A stretch of 64,000 nucleotides of DNA. It comes from Craterostigma plantagineum (lineage: Eukaryota; Streptophyta; Magnoliopsida; Lamiales; Linderniaceae). This document shows, piece after piece, positions 1-12,300 of this stretch (positions are counted from its first letter, which is position 1; every line of letters starts with the position of its first letter). Made by a program: the position numbers and the translations under genes. The stretch covers positions 62,001 through 126,000 of the forward strand of contig JAPQWV010000332.1 in assembly GCA_027422505.1 (NCBI GenBank), written 5' to 3'. A model generated the notes under the pieces. The model did no database searches and was not told where the DNA came from. It worked only from the letters and a program-made list of their open reading frames with translations.

Positions 1-52
1 TCACCTTACCTTAGAATGCTAAAACTGATCTATATTGTTTTGAATTTTCAAG

Positions 53-2160
53 GTGAAAGGACCTTTGGAGTTTTGACTAAGCTTGATCTGATGGATAAAG
101 GAACCAACGCTCTCGATGTATGTGGAAGCCATGAGATTCTTCGCATTACTTGAACAACACAAAATATGTTGAATGTGTCACAATAGCAATTTTCTTAAAT
201 CCATAAGAAAATCAGTCTATTTATGTACCTTTATCTCTCTCTTTAAGGTACTTGAAGGCAGATCATACAGGCTGCAACATCCTTGGGTTGGTATCGTGAA
301 TAGGTCTCAAGCCGAAATCAACAAGAACGTTGACATGATTAGCGCTCGGCAAAAGGAGAAGGAATACTTCGAAACCAGCCCCGAATATGGGCACCTTGCT
401 CATAAGATGGGTGCAGAATACTTGGCCAAACTTCTCTCTGATGTATGAGACTCAGCACATATACCATTCCATCGTTCTTCTTACAGATAAATTTCTGTTC
501 ATTCCACTTCAAACAGAACATTCATTACTGTTTGTAATAATCTGTTTTCTTTTACATTTTATCAGCATCTTGAGGTTGTCATTAGGCAGAAGATTCCCAG
601 CATTATTGCCTTGATAAATAAGACCATTGATGAGATTAATGCTGAGTTGGATCGCATAGGAAGGCCCATTGGTGTGGATGGAGGGGTAATTAGAAGATCT
701 ACTGCCTTCATAACTATTGATAATATAAATTATGAGGATTCTGCACCATACATACTTAGCACTGAACTCTTCCCCAGGCACAACTATACACAATCTTGGA
801 AATGTGCCGTGCATTTGACCGTGTATTCAAAGAACACCTCGATGGAGGGTAATGTGTTCTACCTGTTCATTAGAATCGTGTCAATGTAGCATATTTCCGG
901 CATCCTATGAGATAAAATACATGTTCATAAATTTGAGAATACTTTTGTAGAAGCCATCTATTACTACCTTGGAAGGGTGTAGCAATTAGAAAGCAAGATT
1001 AGTAATACTTCTGTTGTATTTTTCAATCCATAATTTTCACAGGAGGCCAGGTGGATCCAAGATATACGGTGTGTTTGACCACCAGCTACCAGCTGCTCTG
1101 AAGAAGCTTCCATTGGATCGACACCTATCGCAGAACAACGTCAAGAAAGTCATCGCAGAAGCAGATGGGTATCAGCCTCACTTGATAGCGCCCGAACAAG
1201 GATACAGAAGATTGATTGATGGATCGCTTGGTTTCTTCAAGGGCCCTGCCGATGCGTCGGTTGATGCTGTATATAAATATAATCACTTTTCTCTACCACC
1301 CCACCTACTATACTACTTTACATGAAAAACACGGGAGTTTTCTGCTCCACAGGTGCACTTCATTCTGAAAGAGCTTGTGAGGAAATCCATGGCAGAAACC
1401 GAGGTAAGAATCTTTAATTTCCGTCGAAGTAGTTCTGAAATCAAAGGTGATTATGTATGTATGTATATTCCACATTTTTGTTGGTAGGAACTAAAGCGAT
1501 TCCCAACTCTTCAATCCGACATAGCAGCTGCTGCAAACGAAGCGCTCGAGAAATTTCGCGACGAAAGTCGCAAGACAGTTAACCGTTTGGTGGAAATGGA
1601 GTCTGCTTACCTCACAGTAGAGTTCTTCAGGAAACTTAACATGGAACCTGAGAAAACCCCTAACCAAGCCGCCCCTAATGCCGACCGATACACTGATAAT
1701 CATCTACGGAGAATCGGTAACTAAGCATAAGTTTTCTCTTTCCCCTACTTTCTCTGATTTAACTAACTAAACGCTGCACAATAACATTATATATTTGCCT
1801 GACTGATCAAGTAAAGGTACCAACGTGACTGCATACGTACAAATGGTGTGTGATACCTTGAAGAACAGCATCCCAAAGGCCGTCGTTCATTGCCAAGTAA
1901 GAGAGGCGAAGAAGTCGCTGCTCAACCAATTTTACGCTAAAATCGGAAGGAAGGAGGTAGAGCAATATAGTTTTTTTTTCCCCATCATGGTAGAATATAA
2001 TTACGTTCCATTTTAATTCGAACGTGTGTAGAAGGAGCAACTTGGTAAAATGTTGGATGAAGATCCATCGTTAATGGCGAAGAGGGAGCAACTTGCTAAG
2101 AGGCTCGAACTATACAAGTCGGCGAGGGACGACATAGACGCAGTTGCATGGAACAGATAA
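53..2160 (+). CDS. DRP1: Dynamin-related protein 1 (DRP1), C-terminal part, nine exons
   Basis: This is a large GTPase of the plant DRP1 (phragmoplastin) family, which works in membrane scission at the cell plate and plasma membrane and in clathrin-mediated endocytosis. Exons read from the sequence are 53-117, 248-442, 566-685, 778-848, 1043-1268, 1353-1403, 1488-1716, 1817-1956 and 2032-2160. All have GT-AG borders and keep one open frame of about 407 residues ending in TAA at 2158-2160. The first exon carries the G4 motif TKLD. The stalk follows ([13 protein letters not shown], then [16 protein letters not shown] and [19 protein letters not shown]). The GTPase effector domain fills the last exons and the protein ends in AVAWNR. 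The G1-G3 part lies outside the window, upstream. Family members have about 610 residues, so roughly two thirds is present. The exact paralogue (DRP1A, C or E type) cannot be settled here. Confidence 0.95.
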
Positions 2161-2348
2161 ATTTCAAATCTCCCTCCCTCTTCATGGTTATGATATAAAC
2201 TTTTCTTCCTTGACTAATTCTGCTCCACATTCTTTAAAAATTATTTGACATCGGTTTTTTCCTAGTGAACTTGTATGAATTTGTGGATCAAACACCTTTC
2301 GTACAAGATGGAAAATCCGTATAATAATTTCAGGACAAATGGTGTTAG
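2161..2348 (+). other. DRP1 3' flank / probable 3' UTR up to the copia insertion
   Basis: This AT-rich non-coding stretch follows the DRP1 stop codon and holds no ORF. It ends in GTTAG (2344-2348), the left target duplication of the copia element. The original downstream sequence resumes after the matching GTTAG at 8159-8163, so the insertion falls in or just past the DRP1 3' UTR. Where polyadenylation occurs is not visible. Confidence 0.6.
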
Positions 2349-2568
2349 TGTTATAACATATTTATATAATAATATAAAACCTTAACATGTTTGTATCTTG
2401 AATCAAAAGAGAAATTTTATGACTTGGTATTGTCCAACTTCAAATGGCCAATGGGAGCTATTTATAGGCCAAGAATTTCAACATCCAACCACTGAAATTA
2501 AATCTAACAAATAAAATAATAATAGATCCAACCAATATGGGCATCCATACCTCTATTTGTTTATTATA
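2349..2568 (-). repeat. 3' LTR of the 2.3-8.2 kb copia element
   Basis: A direct repeat of 7937-8158, starting TGTTATAACA and ending TTATTATA on the plus strand. It borders the target duplication GTTAG on the left. The purine-rich stretch that abuts it (minus strand, about 2569-2590) is the likely polypurine tract. Confidence 0.93.
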
Positions 2569-3032
2569 CCCGCCTTGGATGTCCATCAAAAATATTTTCA
2601 TTTGACTATATAACTGCCTCGTTAAAGCCTTATTAGGAAAAAACCCAGTGGGATAAAAACCTAATGAAGGAAAAAAGAGTGCAGCGTATACTGTCTCTCC
2701 CTGATGTAAACATTACTCAAGATCTTTGAGCCTTCGGATTCCAATTATACGAGTTTTTCGAATGATCTTGGAGGTAGCGCTTTGGTGAATAGATCCGCAA
2801 GGTTGTCACTTGATCAAACTTGTTGTACGTCAATTTCGCCGGTCTTCTGGAGGTCATGCGTATAGAAGAATTTAGGCGATATATGTTTGGTTCTATCGCA
2901 TTTGTTGTAACCTTCCTTTAACTAAGCAATACATGCGGCATTGTCTTCATATAAGATCGTTGGAGGTAACTTTTCCGATAATAATCCACAAGTTTGTCAT
3001 ATATGCTGGATTATCGATCGCAACCAAACGCA

Positions 3033-6000
3033 TTATCTGCTAGCTTCATGAATTGCTAAAAGTTCAGCATGATTAGATGAAGTGGCGGTTAGACTTTGTT
3101 TAACTGATCGCCAAGAAATAGCAGTTCCGCTATATGTAAATAGATAACCCGTTTGCGATCGAGCATTATGTGGGTCGGATAGAAAACCAACATCTGCATA
3201 TCCGATTAGATCTGACCTGGACTCATTTGAATAGAATAATCCCAAATCAGTTGTTCCTTTCAGGTATCAAAAACTTCGATTAATACCGTTCCAATGTCTA
3301 CGAGTTGGTGATGAACTATATCTCGCCAATAAATTTACAGCGAACGCTATATCAGGTCGCGTATGACTCGTAAGGTACATTAGTGCTCTTATGGCACTAA
3401 GATATGGTACTTCAGGACCAAGCAATTCTTCATCATTTTCTCGAGGTCTGAACGGATCTTTATTCACATGTAGAGATCGAACAATCATTGGAGTATCCAA
3501 CGGATGGGCTTTATCCATATAAAATCTTTTCAATACATTTTTCGTATATGTTTCTTGACATGCAAACATTCCATTTTTTTTTTTCAAATATTCAATCTGC
3601 AAGTCGAGACAAAATTTCGTCTTTCCGAGATCTTTCATTTCAAACTCCTTTTTCAAACAATTAACAGCCTTTGATAACTCTTCACAAGTTCCAATTATAT
3701 TGATATCATCAACATATACTGCTATGATGACAAAAACATTTCTACATCTTCTCATAAATATACAAGGGCAAATTTGATCATTTTTGTACCCCTCTTTCAA
3801 TAAATATTCACCTAGGCGATTATACCACATACACCCAGATTGCTTTAATCCATAAGCGATTTGTTCAGTATAATTGAGTACTCATCACGGGGCCCTGAAT
3901 TTTCAGGCAATTGAAATCCTTCAGGAAGTTTCATATAAATGTCACTATCAAGCGAGCCATATAAATAGGCAGTGACAACATCCATTAGACGCATATCGAG
4001 TTTTTCACGTATTGCCAGACTTATTATATAGCAAAACGTTGTCGCATCCACCACAAGAGAGTATGTCTCCTCATAATCAATACCAGGTCTTTGCGAAAAA
4101 CCTTGTGCAACAAGTCGGGCTTTGTATCTCACAATTTCGTCCTTTTCATTTCTTTTTCTGATAAAAACCCATTTATATCCAACGGGCTTTATATTCTCTG
4201 GTATACGGACTACAGGTCCGAAAACTTTTCATTTTGCAAGTGATTTTAATTCAGCATCGATTGCATCTTTCCATTTTGGTCAATCATTTCTTTGTTTGCA
4301 TTCTTTTACAGACCTTGGTTCATGATCCTCATTCTCATTAATCTCATTCATTTCATGTAGCGCTACATTAAATGAAAATTTATCGTCAACGTTGACTTTA
4401 TCTCGGTTCCATCTTATTCCATTTTGGGCGTAATTGCTCTAGATCTCTTCATTATCATTATTTTCAATTTGTTCAGGTACCTGACTTTCATTCTTAAACA
4501 TCATTTATGCCCATCGACTCTTCTTTAGTCGATAAATCCTCGATTGCAGCATTCTTATTATTTGCTCCTTTTCTTTTCCCGAGGATTTTATCTTTGGAAC
4601 CAGAGGGTCTACCACGCTTCAATTGTGGTTTAAGGACAATCGCATTATCTGTTTGTTCTGCAGGAACATCAATTTTAGCAGGAGCATTAACAGCTGGAAT
4701 ATGTGACTTTGGCACTCTTTTTGGGTGAGCAAAACTGTGGCAATTGGTTCGCTAAACTTTGTAAATGAATTATCTTTTGAACTTCTAGTTCACATTCTTT
4801 TGTTCGAGGATCATAATGATTTAGCGATAATTCATTCCAACTAATATTCTTTCCAACTGTTTCTTTTCTCCCCCTAGTGTTCGGAAATTTGTTTCATCAA
4901 AGTGACAATCGGCAAATCTTGCCGTGAATCAATCTCCAGTTAAGGGTTCTAAATATTTTATAATTGATGGAGATTCAAATCCGACATATATTCCTAACCT
5001 CCTTTGAGTCCCATCTTTGTGCGTTATGGTGGTGCAATTGGAACATATACTGTACATCCGAAAATTCCTAGATGAGAAATATCTCGTTCCTGACCATAAA
5101 CCATTTGTAACGGCGAGATATCATGATAACTTGTTGGCCTGATGCAGATTAGCGCTGCTGCATGTAAATAGCATGCCCCCAACAAGACGATGGAAGTTTC
5201 GACTTCATCAACAATGGCCTTGCAATTAATTGCAGACGTTTAATCAATGATTCTGCAAGACCGTTTTGTGTATGGACATGTGGCACAAGATGCTCGACAT
5301 CGATACCGATAGACATACAATAATCATTAAATGCCTTGGAAGTAAATTCACCAGCATTATCAAGGCGTATTTTCTTTATCGGATAATCTGGGAAATGTGC
5401 TCTTAATCTAATCAGTTGAGCAAGTAATCTCGCAAATGCCACATTTCTCGTGATAATAAACATACATGTGACCATTTACTTGATGCATCAATCAATACCA
5501 TGAAATATTTAAATGATCCACATGATGGATGTATTGGCCCATAAATATCGTCATGTATACGCTCCAAAAATGCAATAGATTCAGTCTTTACTTTCATTTG
5601 TGATGGTCGAATAATTACTTCCCTTTAGAGCAAGCAATACATGCTAATTCATTAGATTTAAGAATCTTCTGGTTCCTCAATAAATGTCCGCGTGAATTTT
5701 CAATTATCTTTCGTATTATAATTGTAACGGGATGACCCAACCGGTCATTCCAAACATTAAATGTACTGTCATTGGTAAACTTTTGGATATCATATGATTC
5801 AATTGTTCTAAGATATGTATAGTACAACCCAGAGTCAAAAGACAGTAATGTTTCTATGATTCTTTTTTCATTCGAAATCACTTTTGTAATGTGCAAATAT
5901 TCAATATCTCCCTTTTGTGCAGTCTCAACATGATATCCGTTATTTCGAATCGCTTTAAAGCTTAATGAATTTCTTTGAGACTCAGGGGAATATAAAGCAT

Positions 6001-6106
6001 TTTCAATAATCAGTCTTGTTCCTCTGGGCAATAATATATTAGCTCTTCCGGAGCCTTCAATTATATTTGTGCTATCCGATATAGTAATCACACTGATTTC
6101 TTTCAT
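3033..6106 (-). pseudogene. Broken copia pol (integrase, reverse transcriptase, RNase H)
   Basis: Successive minus-strand fragments carry copia pol in order. The gag-pre-integrase region is at about 6106-5615 and ends in the CxxC part of the zinc finger (ACIACSKGK). The integrase core is at 5597-5149, with VLIDASSKW and the second catalytic Asp in RLDNAGEF. The linker is at about 4715-4494. Reverse transcriptase follows at 4132-3267, with RYKARLVAQGFSQ and the catalytic YVDD, and RNase H at 3245-3033, with the TATSSNHAE motif. Frames change between fragments and several stops intervene, so it is a pseudogene. Confidence 0.92.
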
Positions 6107-6329
6107 ATCAAGATGCTCGAAATATAATATCCTTTATAAAAAACATATAATTATCGTATTGAAAACAAACAATACATAGCAAACACAGGAATAGCATCCA
6201 AATCATAGCAAACATAACGATATTATTGAAAATAAATGATACATAGAAAACACGGGAATAACATCCAAATAACAATCATAGAAAACATAATGATAACTTT
6301 CAAATGATACACACCAAAGCACGCAATAA

Positions 6330-7412
6330 CAAAGCATTTAATTTATAAAATGATAGCAGGTTAAATTTCTTCATTGAGGAGCAGAAAATCGTCGGCATCG
6401 AAATTAACACCTTCTTCACCAGAAGTTGAAGCAATTGTACCCTGAACAAAGTTTGTTTAAGTTTTCTTTCCTTTGCCCATTGATTCTTGATACAGCTCAA
6501 CAAGGTATTGGGGCGTACGGCAAGTGCGGGACCAATGGCCCGGACCACCGCATCGATAACATTTTTCGTCATTCCCTTTTTGTTCAGTTTGCTTATTTTT
6601 ATTTTGACCGTCGTAAACTTTCTTCTTCTGGGAAAGATTTTGATGACCGCCGCGATAATTATGATAATCACCACGGAAATATTGATAACCACCACCATGA
6701 TAACTTCGGCCACGACCACGACCTTGGCCACGTCCACGTCCACAACCACGATGTCCCCCACGACCACGTCCACGGCCATTACCTCGAATATTATCATTAT
6801 TAGCATTGACTGCATTCGCTTCAGGGAGTGCAGCAGTACCAGTCGGTCGGGATTCATGATTTTTCATCAGCAACTCATTGTTTTGCTCAGCCAACAGTAA
6901 GCAAGAAATAAGATCTGAGAACTTCTCAAATTTTCTTTCCCGATATTGTTGTTGTAGAATAACATTTGACGGATGAAATATGGTGAACGTTTTCTCCAAC
7001 ATAATCGCATCGGTAATAGTTTATCCACATAGTTTCAGTGTAGAAGTAATTCTATAAACAGCAGAATTATATTCGCTTACCGATTTAAAATCCTTGAATC
7101 GTAAATTCACCCATTCATACCTTGCATTTGGGACAATAACAGTTTTAAGTGGTTATATCGATCTTCCAAGTTTTTCCACAAGTCTTTCGGGTCTTTCGCT
7201 GTTAAGTACTCAATTTTGAGACTTTTATGAATGTGGTGGCGAAGAAAAATCATTGGCTTCGCCTTGTCCTGTTCGGATGTTTCATTGGTCGGTTTGATGG
7301 TATCACCTAGACCTTTGGCTTTCAAATGAATTTCGGCATCTCGGGCCCAAGATAGATAATTTCGACCAGTGATATCGAGTGCAACAAACTCAAGGCTCGC
7401 CAAATTCGTCAT
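6330..7412 (-). pseudogene. Broken copia gag with CCHC zinc knuckle
   Basis: The N-terminal part (7412-7107) starts MTNLASLEFVALD and carries the ALDITGRNYLSWARD signature of copia Gag proteins of the UBN2/DUF4219 type. After a frame change, 7002-6457 continues with a glycine- and arginine-rich RNA-binding stretch and the zinc knuckle CYRCGGPGHWSRTC. Repeated GRGRG codons make the DNA here low in complexity and create long false ORFs on the plus strand. Gag would package element RNA in virus-like particles; the frameshift near 7,005-7,105 breaks it. Confidence 0.88.
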
Positions 7413-7555
7413 ATTACTATAAAATACAAAAACATTTCAAAAATGATAATATAACAAAATAGTACATGCATAACTAATCTTAATAAAAATAATATTCGAA
7501 AATATAGTCGCAAATTATTTTGAATATATAATTAGACGTAGTTTACTGGAGTTAC

Positions 7556-7700
7556 AAACCGGCACATAATAGGCGGTATAAACCGGCACATATAAGGTGG
7601 TACCATCACATGATAGGCGGTATAAATCGACCAAGCTAGTCGGACAAACCGAACCAAGCTAGTCGAATAAATCGAACCAAGCTAGTCGGATAAAAAAAAT
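7556..7700 (-). repeat. Short tandem repeats in the copia 5' leader
   Basis: Between the 5' LTR and gag, units built on ACCGGCACATAATAGG and ACCAAGCTAGTCGG repeat three to four times in imperfect form. They lie in the non-coding leader of the element. Confidence 0.75.
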
Positions 7701-7936
7701 TAATATACCACCACTGAGATCTGGACCTCCCATCATTTAGATTTTGACGGTATTCAGCGAAACCAGTAGAACTATGGCATTATGTAGTATATTGTATATA
7801 TATTTTATATTTGTATAATATTGTCACAAGTATGAAATAAAATTATTATACCTTAATTATGCTCGTACAAACCTTCGGCAGAAATTAGCGTCGTCGGCGG
7901 AGATCGGCGTCGTCGTAGAGCCTCGTGCTGATAACG

Positions 7937-8158
7937 TGTTATAAAATATTTATATAATAATATAAAACCTTAACGTGTTTGTATCTTGAATCAAAAGAGA
8001 AATTTTATGACTTGGTATTGTCCAACTTCAAATGGCCAATGAGAACTATTTATAGGCAAGAATTCCAACATCCAACCAATGAAATTAAATCTAACAAATA
8101 AAACAATAATAATAGATCCAACCAATATGGGCATCCATACCTCTATTTGTTTATAATA
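7937..8158 (-). repeat. 5' LTR of the 2.3-8.2 kb copia element
   Basis: A direct repeat of 2349-2568 with scattered substitutions and small indels. It ends TTATAATA on the plus strand and is followed by the right target duplication GTTAG (8159-8163). Confidence 0.93.
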
Positions 8159-8163
8159 GTTAG

Positions 8164-8757
8164 AACTGCACTACGTCTTTTCCTTTTCTTTTTTTTTTAC
8201 ATTTTTATTATTTTACTAACGACTCGAATTAATGAACACGAATTTCGTATTTTGAATACTATTTTGTGGTTGGGGACATTATTATCATTGGAGATGAAGC
8301 ATTTCAAAGCATATGCATTTGCAAACTAGTAAATCAATGGGCTCAAAGTCAGATTAAAAAGCTCGTATACTATTATTGTATATAAAGCCCATGTGTGTTT
8401 CTTTTCGCATCTCAAACAAAAGTGTTGGTATATCATGTTATGCATCAAGAAAGGATACTTGGCGAGAATTTGAGCTTCCCCTTGTCTTATATATGGGGAC
8501 AATAATATGATAATCAAAAAGTTCAATTATATATACCCATGACCTCATTTTAGAGATATCATATAACACGCTCACTTGATCTATCCCTTTTATATTTTCT
8601 TTTCCTGCACCCTCGAGTACTTTCTTTTCAAGACGAGCTTCTTTGATTATTTACTTGCAAATAACGGTTATGAATGAAGTAGAAATCAGAATCACTAGTT
8701 TTAATAACAACATAACTGAGATCTGTCAGAGAATCACTATTTGCCGACCAATAATAA
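8164..8757. other. Intergenic DNA, no gene seen
   Basis: AT-rich sequence between the copia insertion and the MITE. Only short unsupported ORFs are present. It includes the displaced downstream flank of DRP1. Confidence 0.6.
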
Positions 8758-8759
8758 TA

Positions 8760-9002
8760 CTACCTCCGTCCCATTAATTTTATCACATTTTGCCATTTCG
8801 GACGTCCCACTAATTTTATCACATTTCCTTATTTAGTAAAAAATTATCACAAACAATCAATAAAATAATATTAAATATTATTAAAAGACAGTGTCAAAAT
8901 ACACACTTTATTACCTTTTCATTATACTATATTAATATAATAATACCACCTTAATATCCGTGCCCACCAATACATATGATAAAAATAACGGGACGAAGGT
9001 AG
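8760..9002. mobile_element. Stowaway-type MITE
   Basis: The element opens CTACCTCCGTCCCATTAA and closes with the near-perfect inverse (AACGGGACGAAGGTAG). It is flanked by TA on each side (8758-8759 and 9003-9004), the Tc1/mariner target duplication. The inverted match extends about 25 bp. It is 243 bp long, AT-rich and without an ORF. The terminus is the classic Stowaway sequence. It lies between the 3' ends of DRP1 and THO2. Confidence 0.93.
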
Positions 9003-9309
9003 TACATTAAACAACCGACGCAGATTATCTCTCAATTCCATTTTTCCGATTTTGGGTCATTAAAATACCCAATTATGAAGACAAAGATAGCTCAAATGTT
9101 TCAGAAACATCTCAAATTTCCATCACCACAAACATCTTCAGAAACTACCAGCAGACCAACAAATGCCAAAGAACCATAAAATTTAAGCATCAGCACGACA
9201 AATTCCCATCGATTTCGCATCTCTGCACGGGAATGAACAAGCCGTCACCTACGATCACCACCGTTCACTTCAGAAATTCGATTTTGATTTGATTAGATTT
9301 CCCAGCTTT

Positions 9310-12300
9310 CTATTTGCGATGCCTTCTCTTAGGCTCCATTCTCTGCCTCTTCTCATCCTCCCATTCTCGGTCATACATTCTGTAAGCATCAATCGGTTAA
9401 GGAACATAAACACATAATCCCACGGATAAGTAATAACCAGATGATATATCGATAAACATAAGGAAAGTATTAACTAGGAAATAAATGGATAACTGAACGA
9501 TTCAACAAAAAAGAGGATACGGGTCGAGATCACGACGAGCTGCTTTGCTAGCTGGTTCTTTGCTATGAACTCTCAAGCTCGGATCTTCAATGTAACCTGG
9601 ACGCTGGGCTACAAGCCCTTTACGATCTCTAGCCTCTCTTACATCGTAACTAATTGGGCCGTGAGGAGATGGGCTTAACGAGGGCAAATATTCTCCAGGC
9701 TCTGAAGCTATTTGCTCTCTTTTAATTCGCCTTTTCTTGGAAGAATTCAGGTCCGAATCTTCCTTGTTGATGGGAGTTTTATCGAGATCCTGCCCATCAA
9801 TCTAAACAACAAATTACAATACGAAATAAGAAATTAATCTCTCTAGCATACCTTTAGAAGAAAATAATTAGATCAGCTTACCTTAGCAAGGGCGGGGTCA
9901 CGTTCATCGCGCTTTCTTTCCCGAAACTCATCTTCTCTCCTCCGTTTGGTTTCATCTTGCAACAATGATACGTTTTCTTCAGATCTTCGACGCTCTCTAT
10001 CATCGTGCCTTGGAGAGAGCCTCTGTACATGTCTACTGCCTACGAATCTTCTATCAGCATCTTCCTCTCTCCGAGTAGAACCAAGGGAATGAGGTACGGC
10101 ATGCCCAGCCATTGGTGGAGGTGGAGGCAAACCTTGCCCATCGAATCTATCATCCACTGAAGAGTCTGTATAACGAAGCCTACTTCTATCGTCTTTACTT
10201 CTATCGTCCTTGACCGGCCTGTCGAAGTTCCTATCAGTGCCTCTCTCTGAAACTCTTTCAACAGAACGCTCTCGACCGTGCCTTTCCAGCGACTTGTCCC
10301 TCATTTTTTCAGACACTACATCTTCATTACGCAGCTTTTCAGAACGATCTGAACGATCGCGACTGTAGTCCCCTCCTCTGCTGTATCTTTCGCTGCCACC
10401 CTTATCTTTTGACCGGTCGAGAGATTTCTCATCGGAGATGGTTTTATCTGATGACCGGAAATCGCCGGCATCGTTGTCTTTGAAATCATGTTCGTTTTTT
10501 CGACGTTTATTGTTTAGCCGGTCATTTTCTTCGGCTGGGCTGGCTCTTTTTTGGGGCGGTTTCTCGGGATACTTAGCAGCAGTGTCCTGCATAGGAGACA
10601 AAACCGACGTACATGTTGGCTTGTGGTGCTGATCCGAGTGGTCTGATGCATCGTGTTTCATAAAATCGTAGGATTTTGTTTATTGAGTTTTACCTCGGAA
10701 TTCTGCTCCAAAGATTTTGAGGATGAGTGTGTCACTTTAGCTGATGCAGCAACAGCACCCATATTACCTGGAAAGGTGCAGGTTAAATATAATCAAAACC
10801 CAAATTGTTCGTCAGAAGAAAATATTGAAACAATTCACTGTCAGCAGAAGAACCTGAATTTCGGGCCGATACTTTTCCATCGTCTTTGGAAGGATCTTGC
10901 TTCGTCTGCTTGGAGATCGACCCAGATGTTGCAGATCTTTTAACTGTGGGCCTTGCCTGCAGAGAAGTGATGATATTGAATTACAAACCACAATCACAAG
11001 GAAATAAAAAATGGCACTATTTTCAGGTTGATCAAATTACTGAAATAAGGTATTTCTTTCATGGATATTGTAGACAGCCAAAGTGTGAATAGGAGAACTA
11101 AAAGTAAAACCAGAACTGGGCAAAGAATGAAATGAGGGAAAAAAAAAAGCTCAATCCCTTGCAAATTGTCATCAACTTGTTAGGTAACAATCGCAATAAC
11201 ACCCCACAGCAACATGCATAATCCATGTCGAAATCAAGAGAATAATGAATTGTAAACTATGTATCAGTTATTCCTACCTCGGCTTCAGCAGATATCTTAG
11301 CACCAGCTTTTGGATTTTCTTCCGACTGTTTGTTGGCAGCCTCATCCATCTGTTTTGGATTGTCATCTGCAGGAGATATTCAAGGTAGTGGGTTAAATTC
11401 TGAATGGCTCAGAATTTTTTACGGTCTCTTTTCCATCCACCTTCGAGATCATATTGTAGTGTGTTAAATCTCTATTATAGTAAATCTAACCATCAGCCTT
11501 TCGTGAATCTTTCCCCGCATTTGCACTATCCAAATGCGAGGGGGCCACATTAACAGTTCTGGTTCCAACTGGCTCCGATTGAGGAATATTCGGGCCGTTC
11601 ACATTTTGCGACGCAACACCATTTGCAGATGAAGACTTAGAAGCAGGTGGCAGAACTGGTTTTAAGTCAAGATAACCCATGCCAAATTCCTCATCACTGA
11701 CCCATGAAGACTGTACAAAGTAGCAAATAAGATGCAAGCATTAGACATACTTACAAAAAACAATATATATAACCCAATTTCAAATACATAAACAGGAAAA
11801 AGAGTTGCTAAAATTATTCATATACCTTCCTAGCAGCCAAAGCTGCAGCAACACCAGTCGCCAAAACTTTGAGGTCCTCTCTCTCATCACTCTTGATTTT
11901 AGCTACCTGCACAATGACAGATATGAAATGAATGAAACCTGAAGATAACAGGGAACCAAATCATTAGCAACGTTCCACAAGACACATTACCCGTTTTTCA
12001 AGGTTGATACCACTCTTCCTAGTAACTGGAAAAACACCTGAGATTTTAGTCAACATGATAAGAGCATTGCGAATCTCCATATACTCGGTTGATTCCAAGC
12101 ACTGAATTAGCAGCCTAGTAATCCGCTGGCTCCATTTCCAGTGTACCTTTAACGAAGAAGACATGACAATAATCTATCAAACTCAAAGTCATCAAATTAA
12201 ATCGTACTTGAACATCAAGGATGCTCGAAATGGACAATAGACTATTTAAGTTCGAAAATGGTTCAAAACAACAAAGCATGCACAATATAAAGTCCACATT

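Larger units (their letters stand above)
2349..8158 (-). mobile_element. Degenerate Ty1/copia LTR retrotransposon
   Basis: This is a full-length but broken copia element read on the minus strand. Its 222-bp 5' LTR (7937-8158) and 220-bp 3' LTR (2349-2568) are similar but visibly diverged, and the element is flanked by the exact 5-bp duplication GTTAG (2344-2348 and 8159-8163). The LTR starts TGTTATAA on the plus strand and ends in TA rather than the expected CA. The order Gag, integrase, reverse transcriptase, RNase H is the copia order. Every domain is recognisable, but frameshifts and stops split the reading frame, so this copy cannot encode a working polyprotein. A PBS-like stretch lies beside the 5' LTR at about 7921-7936. 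Confidence 0.95.

Noticed and set aside
6426..6900. Plus-strand ORFs rich in His/Asp and Thr/Ile
   Set aside because: They are the antisense of the glycine/arginine-rich Gag codons of the copia element on the minus strand.
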